The notes under the pieces: model-generated
Databases searched by the model: none
Told to the model about the DNA's origin: nothing
The model's input: only the letters and a program-made list of their open reading frames with translations
Shown here: positions 49,443 to 59,764 of the stretch, in pieces
Position numbering within the stretch: the first letter of the stretch is position 1
How the letters are laid out: each line of letters begins with the position of its first letter
From: Belnapia mucosa
GTDB lineage: Bacteria > Pseudomonadota > Alphaproteobacteria > Acetobacterales > Acetobacteraceae
NCBI RefSeq assembly: GCF_016775475.1
Contig: NZ_JAEUXJ010000002.1
Coordinates: 410,013 to 474,012 of the forward strand
Direction of reading: 5' to 3'
DNA length: 64,000 nucleotides
Program-made: the position numbers and the translations under genes

Positions 49443-50312
49443 TCAATGCAGCCGGAGCCGCAGGCTGACCGGGCAATGGTCGGAGAGGCGGTCGCGCCAG
49501 TCCAGGCTGCGCTCGGCATAGACCAGGACGCGCAGGCTCTCCGGCACCGCCCAATCCCGTGCCGCGCCACCGAGCAGGATATGGTCGATGAAGGCCCGCC
49601 CGCCGCGCGGCCCGGCCCAGCAGGGGCTGGAAACGCCCTCGGTCGCGCGCAGCAGGGGCGCCGCCGCCGCAAGCCGCGCCCAGAGCGCATCGCCCGGCGT
49701 GCCCAGTGCCCGGTTGAAATCGCCGAGCAGGGCGAAAGCCACGCCCTCCCGCTGCCGCGCCGCGACCCAGCCGGCCAGGATCTCGCCCTGGCGCACAAGC
49801 TGCTCGCATTCCGGCTCAGGCCGGTCGAGCCGGCCGCTGGAGCAGCCGCTTTTCAGATGCAGCGAGAGCAGGCGCAAGCGCCGCCCCTCCGCCTCGACCA
49901 TGATGTCGGTGCCGCGGCGGAGGGAGAAGCGGGCACCGGGATTGAGGTCGAGCCCGGCGAGATCCGGGTTGCGGGTGACGCGCAGGCTGCGGCGCACGGC
50001 GAATCCGGCGCGTTGCACATCGTCTTCCTCGGGGAAGAAGAAGGCATAGTCGCGGGCATCCAGCAGCCGAGCGGCGGCCTCGGGCCCGTCCACCTCCTGC
50101 AGGGCCAGGATATCGGGATCGAGGCGGCGGGCGTATTCGGCCAGCCGCGCCACATCCTCGGCCCGGCGCGGCGCCCGGTCGCGCGGCAGCAGCCAGTCGC
50201 GGCCGGTGAACCAGGCGAGGTTCCAGCTCGCCAGTTTCAGCTCCCGCGCCTGGGCGAGAGGTGGAAGCAGCAGGGTGAGGAGGAGAGTGAAGGCGGAGAG
50301 GGTGATACGCAT
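49443..50312 (-). CDS. Secreted endonuclease/exonuclease/phosphatase family enzyme
   Basis: EEP-fold metal-dependent phosphodiesterase or nuclease of 289 residues with a signal peptide (MRITLSAFTLLLTLLLPPLAQA), so it acts outside the cytoplasm. The fold motifs are in order: LASWNLAWF (about 26-35), ILALQEVDGPEAAARLL with the metal-binding Glu (about 73), LLSLHLKSGC, LLGDFNRAL, and the catalytic DHCPVSLRL at the end. The substrate could be nucleic acid or a phosphodiester lipid. It is divergent from a small exported protein at 50358. Confidence 0.88.
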   Translation of the reverse strand: MRITLSAFTLLLTLLLPPLAQARELKLASWNLAWFTGRDWLLPRDRAPRRAEDVARLAEYARRLDPDILALQEVDGPEAAARLLDARDYAFFFPEEDDVQRAGFAVRRSLRVTRNPDLAGLDLNPGARFSLRRGTDIMVEAEGRRLRLLSLHLKSGCSSGRLDRPEPECEQLVRQGEILAGWVAARQREGVAFALLGDFNRALGTPGDALWARLAAAAPLLRATEGVSSPCWAGPRGGRAFIDHILLGGAARDWAVPESLRVLVYAERSLDWRDRLSDHCPVSLRLRLH

Positions 50313-50357
50313 GGCGGCGACCTTGCCGGGCGGCGGCCGGGGTGCCTAGCCTGGGGC

Positions 50358-50921
50358 ATGACACGCCCTCTCGCCCTGCTCCTGCTGCTCGTCGCCCTGC
50401 CTGCCGCCGCCCAGGGGGTGAAGGCGCCCGAGACGCCCTTGCAGACCATCGCCGCCCTGCCCACCGAAGCAGCCGGCTGGCGCCGCGGCGGCGTGACGGA
50501 TTTCGAACCGCGGCCGGGCGGGGCCGGGATGGGTGCGGCGGCGGAATACCGGCCGGCGGCGGGCGGGCCGGGCGTGCTCACCGTCTATGTCTATGACCGG
50601 GGCCTCGCCGGCGGCGCCACCGCCGCGAGCCTCGAGGCCGAGATGAGCCAGGCGGTGCGGGAGATCGAGCTGGTCGGGCCGCAGCGCCGCTATCGCGTGG
50701 ATGCACGGCAGCCGGGGCCGCCGGTCGGCCAGGCGCTGCGCTGCGAGCAATTCGGCCTCGCCTTCGATGGCGGCAACCGGGCGGATAGTTTCCTCTGCCT
50801 CGGCGTGGTGCGCAGCCGTTTCGTGAAGCTGCGCGCCACCTTCCCGGCCGGCGCGCTGGAGGCCGAGGCGCAGCAGGTGCAGGCCTTGGGCGGGGCCGTG
50901 GTCGCGGCGATCCGCCAATAA
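50358..50921 (+). CDS. Hypothetical secreted protein
   Basis: A 187-residue protein with a cleavable signal (MTRPLALLLLLVALPAAAQG). The mature part has a mixed alpha/beta look (VLTVYVYDRGLAGGATAASLEAEMSQAVREIELVG) and two cysteines (about 128 and 144) that could pair. No recognised family. It is divergent from the EEP-fold enzyme with a 45-bp gap and is followed 13 bp later by an SDR gene in the same direction. Confidence 0.7.
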   Translation: MTRPLALLLLLVALPAAAQGVKAPETPLQTIAALPTEAAGWRRGGVTDFEPRPGGAGMGAAAEYRPAAGGPGVLTVYVYDRGLAGGATAASLEAEMSQAVREIELVGPQRRYRVDARQPGPPVGQALRCEQFGLAFDGGNRADSFLCLGVVRSRFVKLRATFPAGALEAEAQQVQALGGAVVAAIRQ

Positions 50922-50934
50922 CGGGGAGGGGCCA

Positions 50935-51735
50935 ATGGGGGAGGGTATGACGATGCAGGGTCAGACGGCGCCGCTCACGGTGCGGCTGGATGGGTTGCGG
51001 GTGGCGATCAGTGCCGGCGCGGGCGGCATCGGCCGCGCCATGGCCGATGGGTTTGCCAGCTGCGGGGCGAAGGTCTTCCTCTGCGACGTGGACCAGGAGG
51101 CGCTGGCGGCCTCGCCCCACCCCTCCATGCTCGCCGATATAGAGAGCGTCGAGGGCTGCGAGGGCTTCGTCGATGCCGCGATCGCGCATCTCGGCGGGCT
51201 CGACGTGCTGGTGAACAATGCCGGCATCGCCGGCCCCACCGCCCGGGTCGAGGATGTGACGCCGGAGGCGCTGAGCCGCACGCTGAAGATCGACCTGGAG
51301 GCCATGTTCCACTGCGCCCGCCGCGCGGTGCCGGCGCTGCGCGCGGCGGGCGGCGGCTCCATCGTCAACCTGTCCTCGGCCGCGGGCCGCTTCGGCTTCC
51401 CGCTGCGCAGCCCCTATGCGGCGGCCAAATGGGGCGTCATCGGCTTCACCAAATCCCTTGCCATCGAGCTGGGGCCGGAGCGGATCCGGGTGAACGCCAT
51501 CCTCCCCGGCCTCGTCGCCGGCGACCGCATCCGCCGGGTGCTGGAGGCCAAGGCCCAGGCCAACGGCCGCAGCTTCGCCGAGCAGGAGGCCGAGGCGCTG
51601 CGCCCCGTATCCCTCCGCTGCTACGTCACGCCGCAGGACATCGCCAATATGGCGCTCTATCTCTGCTCGCCCTTCGGCGCGACGATCAGCGGCCAGTCGC
51701 TCTCGGTTGATGGCGACATGCAGGTGCTGGCGTGA
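50935..51735 (+). CDS. Short-chain dehydrogenase/reductase
   Basis: NAD(P)-dependent oxidoreductase of 266 residues. The cofactor motif is AISAGAGGIGRAMADGF, then LVNNAGIAG, a catalytic Ser in GSIVNLSSAAG and Tyr-x-x-x-Lys in RSPYAAAKWG. The C-terminal GQSLSVDGDMQVL is typical of classical SDRs. ATG 50935 and 50947 are alternative starts. Its stop overlaps the GTG start of a MaoC dehydratase gene (GTGA), so the two are translationally coupled. Substrate is unknown, perhaps a 3-hydroxyacyl compound given the partner. Confidence 0.92.
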   Translation: MGEGMTMQGQTAPLTVRLDGLRVAISAGAGGIGRAMADGFASCGAKVFLCDVDQEALAASPHPSMLADIESVEGCEGFVDAAIAHLGGLDVLVNNAGIAGPTARVEDVTPEALSRTLKIDLEAMFHCARRAVPALRAAGGGSIVNLSSAAGRFGFPLRSPYAAAKWGVIGFTKSLAIELGPERIRVNAILPGLVAGDRIRRVLEAKAQANGRSFAEQEAEALRPVSLRCYVTPQDIANMALYLCSPFGATISGQSLSVDGDMQVLA

Positions 51736-52181
51736 GCCTGCGGCCCATCTCCTCCTTCGACGAGCTTTCGGTCGGCCAGCGCTTCGCTTTCGGCACCTTG
51801 GAGATGACGCGGGAAGAGATCCTGGAATTCGGCCAGCGCTACGACCCGCAGCCCTTCCATGTCGATGAGGCGGCGGCGGCCGAGGGGCCCTTCGGCGGCC
51901 TCATCGCCTCGGGCCTGCATACCCTCTCGGCCAGCTTCGCCACGATGATCCGCACCGGCATCATGGCCAAGGTCTCGTTGGGCGGGGCTGGGATGGAGAT
52001 CGCCTGGCCGGCGCCGGTGAGGCCCGGCGACGTGCTGCAGGTCACCGGCGTGGTGGAGGAGCTGACGCCGAGCCGCAGCAAGCCCGACCGCGGCGTGGCG
52101 AAGCTGCGCTTCACCGCGCATCGCGTCGGGGATGGGGCGAAGGTGCTGGACGTGCTGGGGACGGTGTTCCTGAAACGCTGA
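51732..52181 (+). CDS. MaoC family dehydratase
   Basis: Hot-dog fold (R)-specific enoyl-CoA hydratase-like protein of 149 residues starting at GTG 51732. The hydratase-2 motif appears as FGQRYDPQPFHVDEAAAAEGPFGGLIASGLHT, with the catalytic Asp (about 38) and His (about 43). Length matches single-domain MaoC. Coupled to the upstream SDR by a GTGA overlap, which suggests sequential steps on the same thioester substrate. Confidence 0.92.
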   Translation: MSLRPISSFDELSVGQRFAFGTLEMTREEILEFGQRYDPQPFHVDEAAAAEGPFGGLIASGLHTLSASFATMIRTGIMAKVSLGGAGMEIAWPAPVRPGDVLQVTGVVEELTPSRSKPDRGVAKLRFTAHRVGDGAKVLDVLGTVFLKR

Positions 52182-52213
52182 CCCCTGGCCCGCGCCATGA
52201 TTGCGTCCATTCC

Positions 52214-52963
52214 ATGATAGTGATGATCGCGCTGCTGAGCCTGCCGGCATTCTGCGCGGTCTGGCTGGGTGGCGAAGCGCCCTCCTACCTCAAGGCCGCG
52301 GTGCTGGGCGGAATGGTTGGCGCTTTCGCCGCCATGATCGCCGGCTTGATGGTGGTCCCGTTCTTTCTCGCCGTGATCCTTTTTGGCGCACCCTGGACGG
52401 TGTCGATCGGCGCGGCCTGCGGATGGATCGGCCACGCGCTGCGCCGTCATCTTGGTAGTCGAGCGCGAACCGCCCTGAGAGGCAGCTACCTCCTCGCTGC
52501 GATCGGGGCTGGCCTCTACGGGTTTCTGGCGCCGAATGCGCAGGCCGCCGTGCCTTGGCCTGATCCGGAGGTCAGCATCCGGCTCTCCACCTGGGGTTTC
52601 CACACATCCCAGTGGCGCATGCGTGTCAGTACCCCAAACGGCTCGGCGCTTCAGGAAATGTGGGAGAACTGGGGGCCCGCGACACGCGCCAACATCTACC
52701 GCACGCCGCTTGGCTCCGTCGCCATCGCCGGGGCAGGAAGCTATGGCTGGGTGATCGAGTTCGCTGCCGACGGCAAGCCTCGTCCCGGCGGACACCGGGA
52801 ACTGGCTGATGCGTCGCAATGGACCTATATCGGGGCCGTTGTTCAACGCGACAGCGCCCTGGTATTCGTCTCTCCCACCCAGCTTCCGGAATGCGTCGAA
52901 ACATTCGGCGAAGGAACGATCCCACCCGGCAGGGAGGCATTCCGCTCCGCAACCGGTTGTTAG
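52214..52963 (+). CDS. Hypothetical membrane protein
   Basis: A 249-residue protein. The first ~110 residues form about four hydrophobic segments (MIVMIALLSLPAFCAVWLGG, AAVLGGMVGAFAAMIAGLMV, FFLAVILFGAPWTVSIGAAC and GSYLLAAIGAGLYGFLAP). The remaining ~135 residues are a soluble, Trp- and Gly-rich domain (TWGFHTSQWRMRVS, WTYIGAVVQRDSALVF) with two cysteines near the end. No family recognised. Codon choice is less GC-biased than in neighbours, hinting at more recent acquisition. It converges on hldE with an 8-bp gap. Confidence 0.65.
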   Translation: MIVMIALLSLPAFCAVWLGGEAPSYLKAAVLGGMVGAFAAMIAGLMVVPFFLAVILFGAPWTVSIGAACGWIGHALRRHLGSRARTALRGSYLLAAIGAGLYGFLAPNAQAAVPWPDPEVSIRLSTWGFHTSQWRMRVSTPNGSALQEMWENWGPATRANIYRTPLGSVAIAGAGSYGWVIEFAADGKPRPGGHRELADASQWTYIGAVVQRDSALVFVSPTQLPECVETFGEGTIPPGREAFRSATGC

Positions 52964-52971
52964 AGAAGGTC

Positions 52972-54408
52972 CTAACCCTTGGCCCGCGCGATGATCCCCG
53001 TCGTCGAGCGTCCCGGCAGCAGGTCCAGCAACACCACCTCGCCGCCCGCCGCCTCGACCTCAGCCGCTCCCACCACCGTCTCCTTCGTGTAGTCGCCGCC
53101 CTTCATCAGCACATCCGGTAGCAGCAGCCGGATCAGCTCGATCGGCGTGTCCTCCTCGAAGGCGATCACCGCATCCACCGAGGCGAGGCCCGCCACGACC
53201 GCGGCCCGGTCGGCGAGCGGATTGACCGGCCGCGTCGGGCCCTTCAGCCGGCGGACGCTGGCATCGGAATTCAGCGCCACCACCAGCCGGTCGCAGCGCC
53301 GCCGCGCCGCGCGCAGCGAGGCGACATGCCCGGCATGGAGGATGTCGAAGACGCCATTGGTGAAGCCGACCCGCAGCCCATGCGCCCGCCATTCGGCGAC
53401 CAGCCGCGCCGCCGCCTCCCGGTCCAGCAGCGCCTCCTCATCCGGGGCGGAGCCGCTTTCGGCCCGCAGCGCATGCGCCAGCTCATCCACGCCGACCGTC
53501 GCCGTGCCGAGCTTGCCGACGACGATGCCAGCGGCGGCATTGGCGATCCGCATCGCCTCCTCGAGCGGCTGGCCCGAGGCATGCGAGAGGGCGAGGGTGG
53601 CGATGACCGTGTCGCCGGCGCCGGAGACATCGAAGACCTCCCGCGCCAGGGCCGGCACGCTCGTCACCCCGGCGCCGGCGCGGATCAGGACCATGCCATG
53701 CCCGGCCCGGGTGCAGAGCAGGGCGGCGAGGTCCGCCTCGGCCATCGCATGCCGGGCGGCGGCCACCACCTCCGCCTCGGTGCCGACCGGCATGCGGGTG
53801 GCGCGGGCGAGTTCGCGGGCATTGGGCTTCACGCAATCGGCGCCGCGATAGATGCGGAAATCCTCGCTCTTCGGATCGACCAGGACAGGAATGCCCCGGG
53901 CCCGCGCCGCGGCGATCGCCTCGGCGATCACCGGGGGCGAGAGCACGCCCTTCGCGTAATCCGAGAGGATCATCGCCTGGCAGGAGGGGAGGGCGGACCG
54001 CACCGCCGCCAGCATCGCCGCGGCTTCCTCCGGCTCGGCGGGGCTGGTTGCCTCGTCATCGACGCGGACCACCTGCTGGGTCCCGGCGATGATCCGCATC
54101 TTGCAGATGGTCGGGCGGCCGGCGCTCTCGACCATCCGGTCCTCGATCCCCGGATCGGCGGCGAGCAGGGCGCGGAATTCCGCCGCCGCCCCGTCCCGCC
54201 CCAGCAGCCCGACCAGCACCGCCCGGGCGCCGAGGGCGGTGATGTTGCGGGCGACATTGCCGGCGCCTCCCGGCATCGCCATCAGCCGGCGCTGGCGCAG
54301 CACGGGCACCGGCGCCTCGGGCGAGATGCGCTCCACCTCCCCGTAGAGGAAGCGGTCGAGCATGGCGTCGCCGAGGACGAGGATGCGGAGGGCGCTGAAA
54401 TCGAGCAT
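52972..54408 (-). CDS. hldE: Bifunctional D-glycero-beta-D-manno-heptose kinase / adenylyltransferase
   Basis: LPS inner-core heptose precursor enzyme of 478 residues. The N-terminal half is a ribokinase-fold heptose-7-phosphate kinase (about 1-310) with AMPGGAGNVARNITALGA, PVLVDPKSEDFRIYRGADCV and the catalytic FDVSGAGDTVIATLAL motif. The C-terminal half (about 335-478) is the nucleotidyltransferase with VGFTNGVFDILHAGHVASL and LLPDVLMKGGDYTKETVVGA. Presence of full-length HldE indicates a heptose-containing lipopolysaccharide. The fusA gene and its terminator lie upstream in the same direction. Confidence 0.96.
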   Translation of the reverse strand: MLDFSALRILVLGDAMLDRFLYGEVERISPEAPVPVLRQRRLMAMPGGAGNVARNITALGARAVLVGLLGRDGAAAEFRALLAADPGIEDRMVESAGRPTICKMRIIAGTQQVVRVDDEATSPAEPEEAAAMLAAVRSALPSCQAMILSDYAKGVLSPPVIAEAIAAARARGIPVLVDPKSEDFRIYRGADCVKPNARELARATRMPVGTEAEVVAAARHAMAEADLAALLCTRAGHGMVLIRAGAGVTSVPALAREVFDVSGAGDTVIATLALSHASGQPLEEAMRIANAAAGIVVGKLGTATVGVDELAHALRAESGSAPDEEALLDREAAARLVAEWRAHGLRVGFTNGVFDILHAGHVASLRAARRRCDRLVVALNSDASVRRLKGPTRPVNPLADRAAVVAGLASVDAVIAFEEDTPIELIRLLLPDVLMKGGDYTKETVVGAAEVEAAGGEVVLLDLLPGRSTTGIIARAKG

Positions 54409-54448
54409 GGGGAGGGGAATAATCCCCTTCCGGGTTCAGGAAAAGAAA

Positions 54449-54476
54449 ACGGCGCCCGGGTTGCCCCGGGCGCCGT
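54449..54476 (-). terminator. Rho-independent terminator of fusA
   Basis: A perfect 12-bp stem (ACGGCGCCCGGG / CCCGGGCGCCGT) with a TTGC loop, followed on the minus strand by TTTCTTTT. It starts 25 bp past the fusA stop and lies upstream of hldE. Confidence 0.93.
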
Positions 54477-54500
54477 CAAAACCAGCCCTGACCGGAGAGA

Positions 54501-56582
<2,082 letters not shown>

Positions 56583-56689
56583 GGTGGGCCTCCATAGACA
56601 AAAACGGGCCCGGCCGCGGAACATGCTCCGCACCGCCCGCCGAGATCTGACTCAATCGGTCTGGTATCGCTGGGGGAGATGCCCCCTCC

Positions 56690-56727
56690 GGCCCGGTTTT
56701 GCAAGCGGGTTTCGCGCAAACCGGGCC
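56690..56727 (-). terminator. Hairpin downstream of wrbA
   Basis: GGCCCGGTTT (56690-56699) pairs perfectly with AAACCGGGCC (56718-56727) around an 18-base loop that can extend the stem. It lies 36 bp past the wrbA stop, before the fusA start region. No U-tract follows, so terminator function is uncertain. Confidence 0.45.
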
Positions 56728-56762
56728 GAATGGCGTCGCCCGGGCAGGTCGGGCCCGTTCCC

Positions 56763-57362
56763 CTAGCCGAACAGCTTCGCCGTGATCTCCGCCACATGGC
56801 GGCCCTGGAAGCGCGCCAGCTCCAGCTCGTTCTCGCTCGGCTGGCGCTCGCCCTTGCCGCCGGCGATGGTGGTGGCGCCATAGGGGCTGCCGCCGCTGAC
56901 CTCATCGAGGCGGGTCAGCCCCGAGGCCGAATAGGGCAGCCCGACCACCAGCATGCCGTGATGCAGCGCCATGGTGTGCATCGCCATCAGCGTCGTCTCC
57001 TGCCCGCCATGCTGGCTGGCGGTGGAGGTGAAGGCGCTCGCCACCTTGCCGATCAGCGCCCCGCGCGCCCAGAGACCGCCGGTCTGGTCCCAGAACTGCG
57101 CCATCTGGGACGCCATCCGCCCATAGCGGGTCGGGCAGCCGATGATGATCGCGTCATACTGGTCGAGCTCCTGCGGCGAGGCCTCGGGCGCCGCCTGGTC
57201 GAGCTTGGCGCCGGCCTTCTCCAGCACCTCGCGCGGGGCGATCTCCTGCACCCGCTTCACCGTCACCGTGGCGCCGGCCCCGCCTGCGCCCTCGGCAACG
57301 GCCCCGGCCATCGTCTCCACATGGCCATAGGTCGAATAGTACAGCACCAGGATGCGCGCCAT
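56763..57362 (-). CDS. wrbA: NAD(P)H:quinone oxidoreductase, WrbA type
   Basis: FMN-binding flavodoxin-like enzyme that reduces quinones by two electrons and limits redox cycling. It has 199 residues from ATG 57362, the standard WrbA length. The FMN phosphate loop is [21 protein letters not shown], the isoalloxazine contacts lie in [27 protein letters not shown], and [14 protein letters not shown] and [13 protein letters not shown] follow. It is transcribed toward fusA, with a hairpin between. Confidence 0.95.
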   Translation of the reverse strand: MARILVLYYSTYGHVETMAGAVAEGAGGAGATVTVKRVQEIAPREVLEKAGAKLDQAAPEASPQELDQYDAIIIGCPTRYGRMASQMAQFWDQTGGLWARGALIGKVASAFTSTASQHGGQETTLMAMHTMALHHGMLVVGLPYSASGLTRLDEVSGGSPYGATTIAGGKGERQPSENELELARFQGRHVAEITAKLFG

Positions 57363-57420
57363 CGCTCTCTCCGCCGGTTGTAACCGGCGGGGCATACGCC
57401 CGGGGCCGCAGCGCGTTCCG

Positions 57421-57828
57421 CTACCAGATCAGGCGTTCCGTCTCCGCATCCGTGTAGAGCCGGCGGGCGAGGTCGGCATGGCCAGCCTCCGTCGCATGAT
57501 CGGCGGCGGTGCGGCCTTCCCGGTCGCGGAGCGCCGGGTCGGCGCCGAATTCCAGCAGCAGCGCCACCGCATCCTGCTGCCCGGCGGCGGCGGCGGCCAT
57601 CAGCGCGGTCGGCGCCTCGCGCGGGTCGCCCTCGGGCTCGTTCTGGGCGCCGCATTCCAGCAGCAGGCGCAGCACATCGAGATGCCCCGCCCGTGCCGCC
57701 AGCGCCACCGGGTCATCCGCGTGCCCGCCGCGCGGGGCGGCGAGATCGGGATCGGCCTCGATCATGGCACCGGCCGCCGCCGCGTCGCCGCGGCCGACCA
57801 CTTCCAGGAACTGCGCCTTGTTGTCCAT
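57421..57828 (-). CDS. Ankyrin-repeat protein
   Basis: Small protein of 135 residues built from about three to four ankyrin repeats: [20 protein letters not shown] (capping), [54 protein letters not shown] and [20 protein letters not shown]. No signal or membrane segment. Such proteins bind partners; none is evident here. It sits 27 bp downstream of the hydroxyisourate hydrolase gene in the same direction. Confidence 0.88.
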   Translation of the reverse strand: MDNKAQFLEVVGRGDAAAAGAMIEADPDLAAPRGGHADDPVALAARAGHLDVLRLLLECGAQNEPEGDPREAPTALMAAAAAGQQDAVALLLEFGADPALRDREGRTAADHATEAGHADLARRLYTDAETERLIW

Positions 57829-57855
57829 GACCCCGCCCTCCGGAGGCCGGAACGC

Positions 57856-58221
57856 TCAGGACCCCCGATAGGTTGTGTAGCCGAAGGGGGAACAGAGCAG
57901 CGGGACATGGTAATGCCCCTGGCCGGCCTCCAGCCGCACCCGCACCGGCACCACGTCATAGAAGCCGCTGCCCAGGCCGCGGCCGGCGAAATAGGGGCCG
58001 ATGGCGAAGCGCAGCTCATGCAGGCCAGGGGTGAAGCCGGCTTCGTTCGGATAGAAGGGCTCGGCATTCCGCCCATCCGCCGTCGTCACCGTGCGGGCGA
58101 CCAGCACCGGCACCGGCGCCGGCTCCAGCCGCCAGAGCTCCACCACCACGCCGGCGGCCGGCACCCCCTCCGCCGTGTTCAGCATATGGGTGCTGAGATA
58201 CCCCGCTTCCGCCATCGCCAT
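57856..58221 (-). CDS. uraH: 5-hydroxyisourate hydrolase (transthyretin-like)
   Basis: Enzyme of urate breakdown that opens 5-hydroxyisourate. It has 121 residues. The family signature is present: GYLSTHMLNTAEGVPAAGVVVELW with the catalytic His near residue 12, an Arg in the GRNAEPF segment, and the C-terminal tetrapeptide YRGS, which separates HIU hydrolases from vertebrate transthyretin. HYHVPLLCSPFGYTTYRGS supplies the second His. It is divergent from an allantoate-amidohydrolase-like gene, consistent with purine catabolism. Confidence 0.93.
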   Translation of the reverse strand: MAMAEAGYLSTHMLNTAEGVPAAGVVVELWRLEPAPVPVLVARTVTTADGRNAEPFYPNEAGFTPGLHELRFAIGPYFAGRGLGSGFYDVVPVRVRLEAGQGHYHVPLLCSPFGYTTYRGS

Positions 58222-58322
58222 CCCCCGTCGTTCCGCTGGCCCTGTCTCATGGGCATTAGCATGGCTTGACGGCGCCCCGCCCGCTGCGGTTTGTCCGCCG
58301 GGTCCGAGGGAGCGAGCAGCGC

Positions 58323-59603
58323 ATGAGCGGAACCGTGGCGCCCAACCTGGTGGCCGCCGTCAGCGAGCAGCGGCAATGGGACCGGCTGATGGAGATGGCC
58401 CGGCTCGGCGCCATCACCGGCGCGGATGGCTCCCCCGGCGTCAACCGCCCCTGCCTCTCGCCGCTCGACCGCGAGGCGCGGCGGCTGCTGATCGGCTGGG
58501 GGAGGGAGCTCGGCCTCACCCCCTCCATCGACGCCCTCGGCAATCTCTTCTTCCGGCAGGAGGGGCGGGAGGCGGGCCTCGCCCCGGTGCTGACCGGCAG
58601 CCATATGGACAGCCAGCCGGCCGGCGGCCGGTTCGACGGCATCTGGGGCGTGCTGGCGGGGCTGGAGGCGATCCAGGCCCTGCGCGAGGCCGGCATCACC
58701 CCCCGCCGCCCGATCGAGCTGGTCGCCTGGACCAATGAGGAGGGCGGCCGCTTCGCCCCCGGCTGCATGGGCAGCATGGCCTATGCCGGCCATAGCGCGC
58801 CCACAAGCTGGGACGCGGTCGAGGATGGCGAGGGCATCCGCTTCGGCGATGCGCTGCGGGAGCAGCTTGCGCTGGAAGCCGACCTGCCCCGCCGGCCCCT
58901 CGGCGTGGTCGAGGGCCAGGCGCCGCATGCCTATGTCGAGGCGCATATCGAACAGGGGCCGCGGCTGGAGACGGAGGGCTATGATATCGGCGTCGTTACC
59001 GGCATCCAGGGCAGCCGCTGGTTCCTGGTGGAGCTGCGCGGCGAGAGCGCCCATGCGGGCACCGCGCCGCTCTCGACGCGGCGGGATGCGGTGCAGGATA
59101 TGGTCCGCGCCGTCACCGCGCTGAACGCGCTGATGGACGACCCGACCGATGTGCTGCGCTTCACCGTGGCGCGGATCGAGGTCCATCCCAACAGCTCTAA
59201 CAGTGTCGCGGAGCGGGTGCGCTTCACCATCGATTTCCGCCACCCTGCCGCCGCGGTGCTGGCGGCGCGGGGCGATGCGATCGAGCCCACCATCCGCGCC
59301 GCCGTCCAGCATTGCGAGGTGACGGTGACGGAGCGCTTCCACGCCCAGCCCGCCGACTTCGCCCCGCTGGTGACGGAGGCGGTGGCGCGGGCCACCGCTG
59401 CGCAGGGACTGCGGGCGCTGCGCATGCCATCCGGTGCCTTCCATGATGCGCAATTTATGGTGCCGCTCTGCCCGACGGGGATGATCTTCGTGCCGAGCCG
59501 GCGGGGCATCAGCCACAACCCGGCGGAGTATTCGTCGCCGGTGCAGCTGGCGGCGGGGACGCGGGTGCTGGCGCAGGTGCTGGCGGAGTTGGCGGAGGGG
59601 TAG
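58323..59603 (+). CDS. M20-family zinc amidohydrolase (allantoate amidohydrolase / N-carbamoyl-amino-acid hydrolase type)
   Basis: Binuclear-zinc hydrolase of 426 residues cleaving carbamoyl or ureido groups. ATG 58323 is preferred because GAGGGAG precedes it; an upstream ATG at 58266 adds an Arg-rich stretch. Metal ligands are visible in GSHMDSQPAGGRFDG (His, Asp, about 96-100), WTNEEGGRF (Glu-Glu), EAHIEQG and the C-terminal SHNPAEYSS. A dimerisation or substrate domain lies at about 210-330. The nearby uraH gene makes allantoate hydrolysis in urate degradation the likeliest job, but N-carbamoyl amino acid hydrolysis cannot be excluded. A decayed copy of its 3' end lies at 62952-63270. Confidence 0.9.
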   Translation: MSGTVAPNLVAAVSEQRQWDRLMEMARLGAITGADGSPGVNRPCLSPLDREARRLLIGWGRELGLTPSIDALGNLFFRQEGREAGLAPVLTGSHMDSQPAGGRFDGIWGVLAGLEAIQALREAGITPRRPIELVAWTNEEGGRFAPGCMGSMAYAGHSAPTSWDAVEDGEGIRFGDALREQLALEADLPRRPLGVVEGQAPHAYVEAHIEQGPRLETEGYDIGVVTGIQGSRWFLVELRGESAHAGTAPLSTRRDAVQDMVRAVTALNALMDDPTDVLRFTVARIEVHPNSSNSVAERVRFTIDFRHPAAAVLAARGDAIEPTIRAAVQHCEVTVTERFHAQPADFAPLVTEAVARATAAQGLRALRMPSGAFHDAQFMVPLCPTGMIFVPSRRGISHNPAEYSSPVQLAAGTRVLAQVLAELAEG

Positions 59604-59674
59604 GGCCCAGGCAGCGCCTCACCGAACAGGTCTGCGACTGCCCCCCGAAGGCAATCTCTCAAACCGCGCATAAT

Positions 59675-59688
59675 TTGAGGTGCATCAA
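59675..59688. promoter_or_regulatory. FNR/FixK-like binding site
   Basis: TTGAGGTGCATCAA matches the FNR/FixK consensus TTGAT-N4-ATCAA at 9 of 10 positions. It is centred about 83 bp upstream of the CBS-domain gene start, so activation from about -41.5 would put transcription start near 59723, leaving a ~40-nt leader. Predicts induction at low oxygen. Confidence 0.6.
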
Positions 59689-59764
59689 GGCCGGGAGGTT
59701 ACAGATCCGCCATTTTGCCGCCCGCACAGGCCGCCGGGGCCTGTAGGAAGAGCGGGAGGACGGC

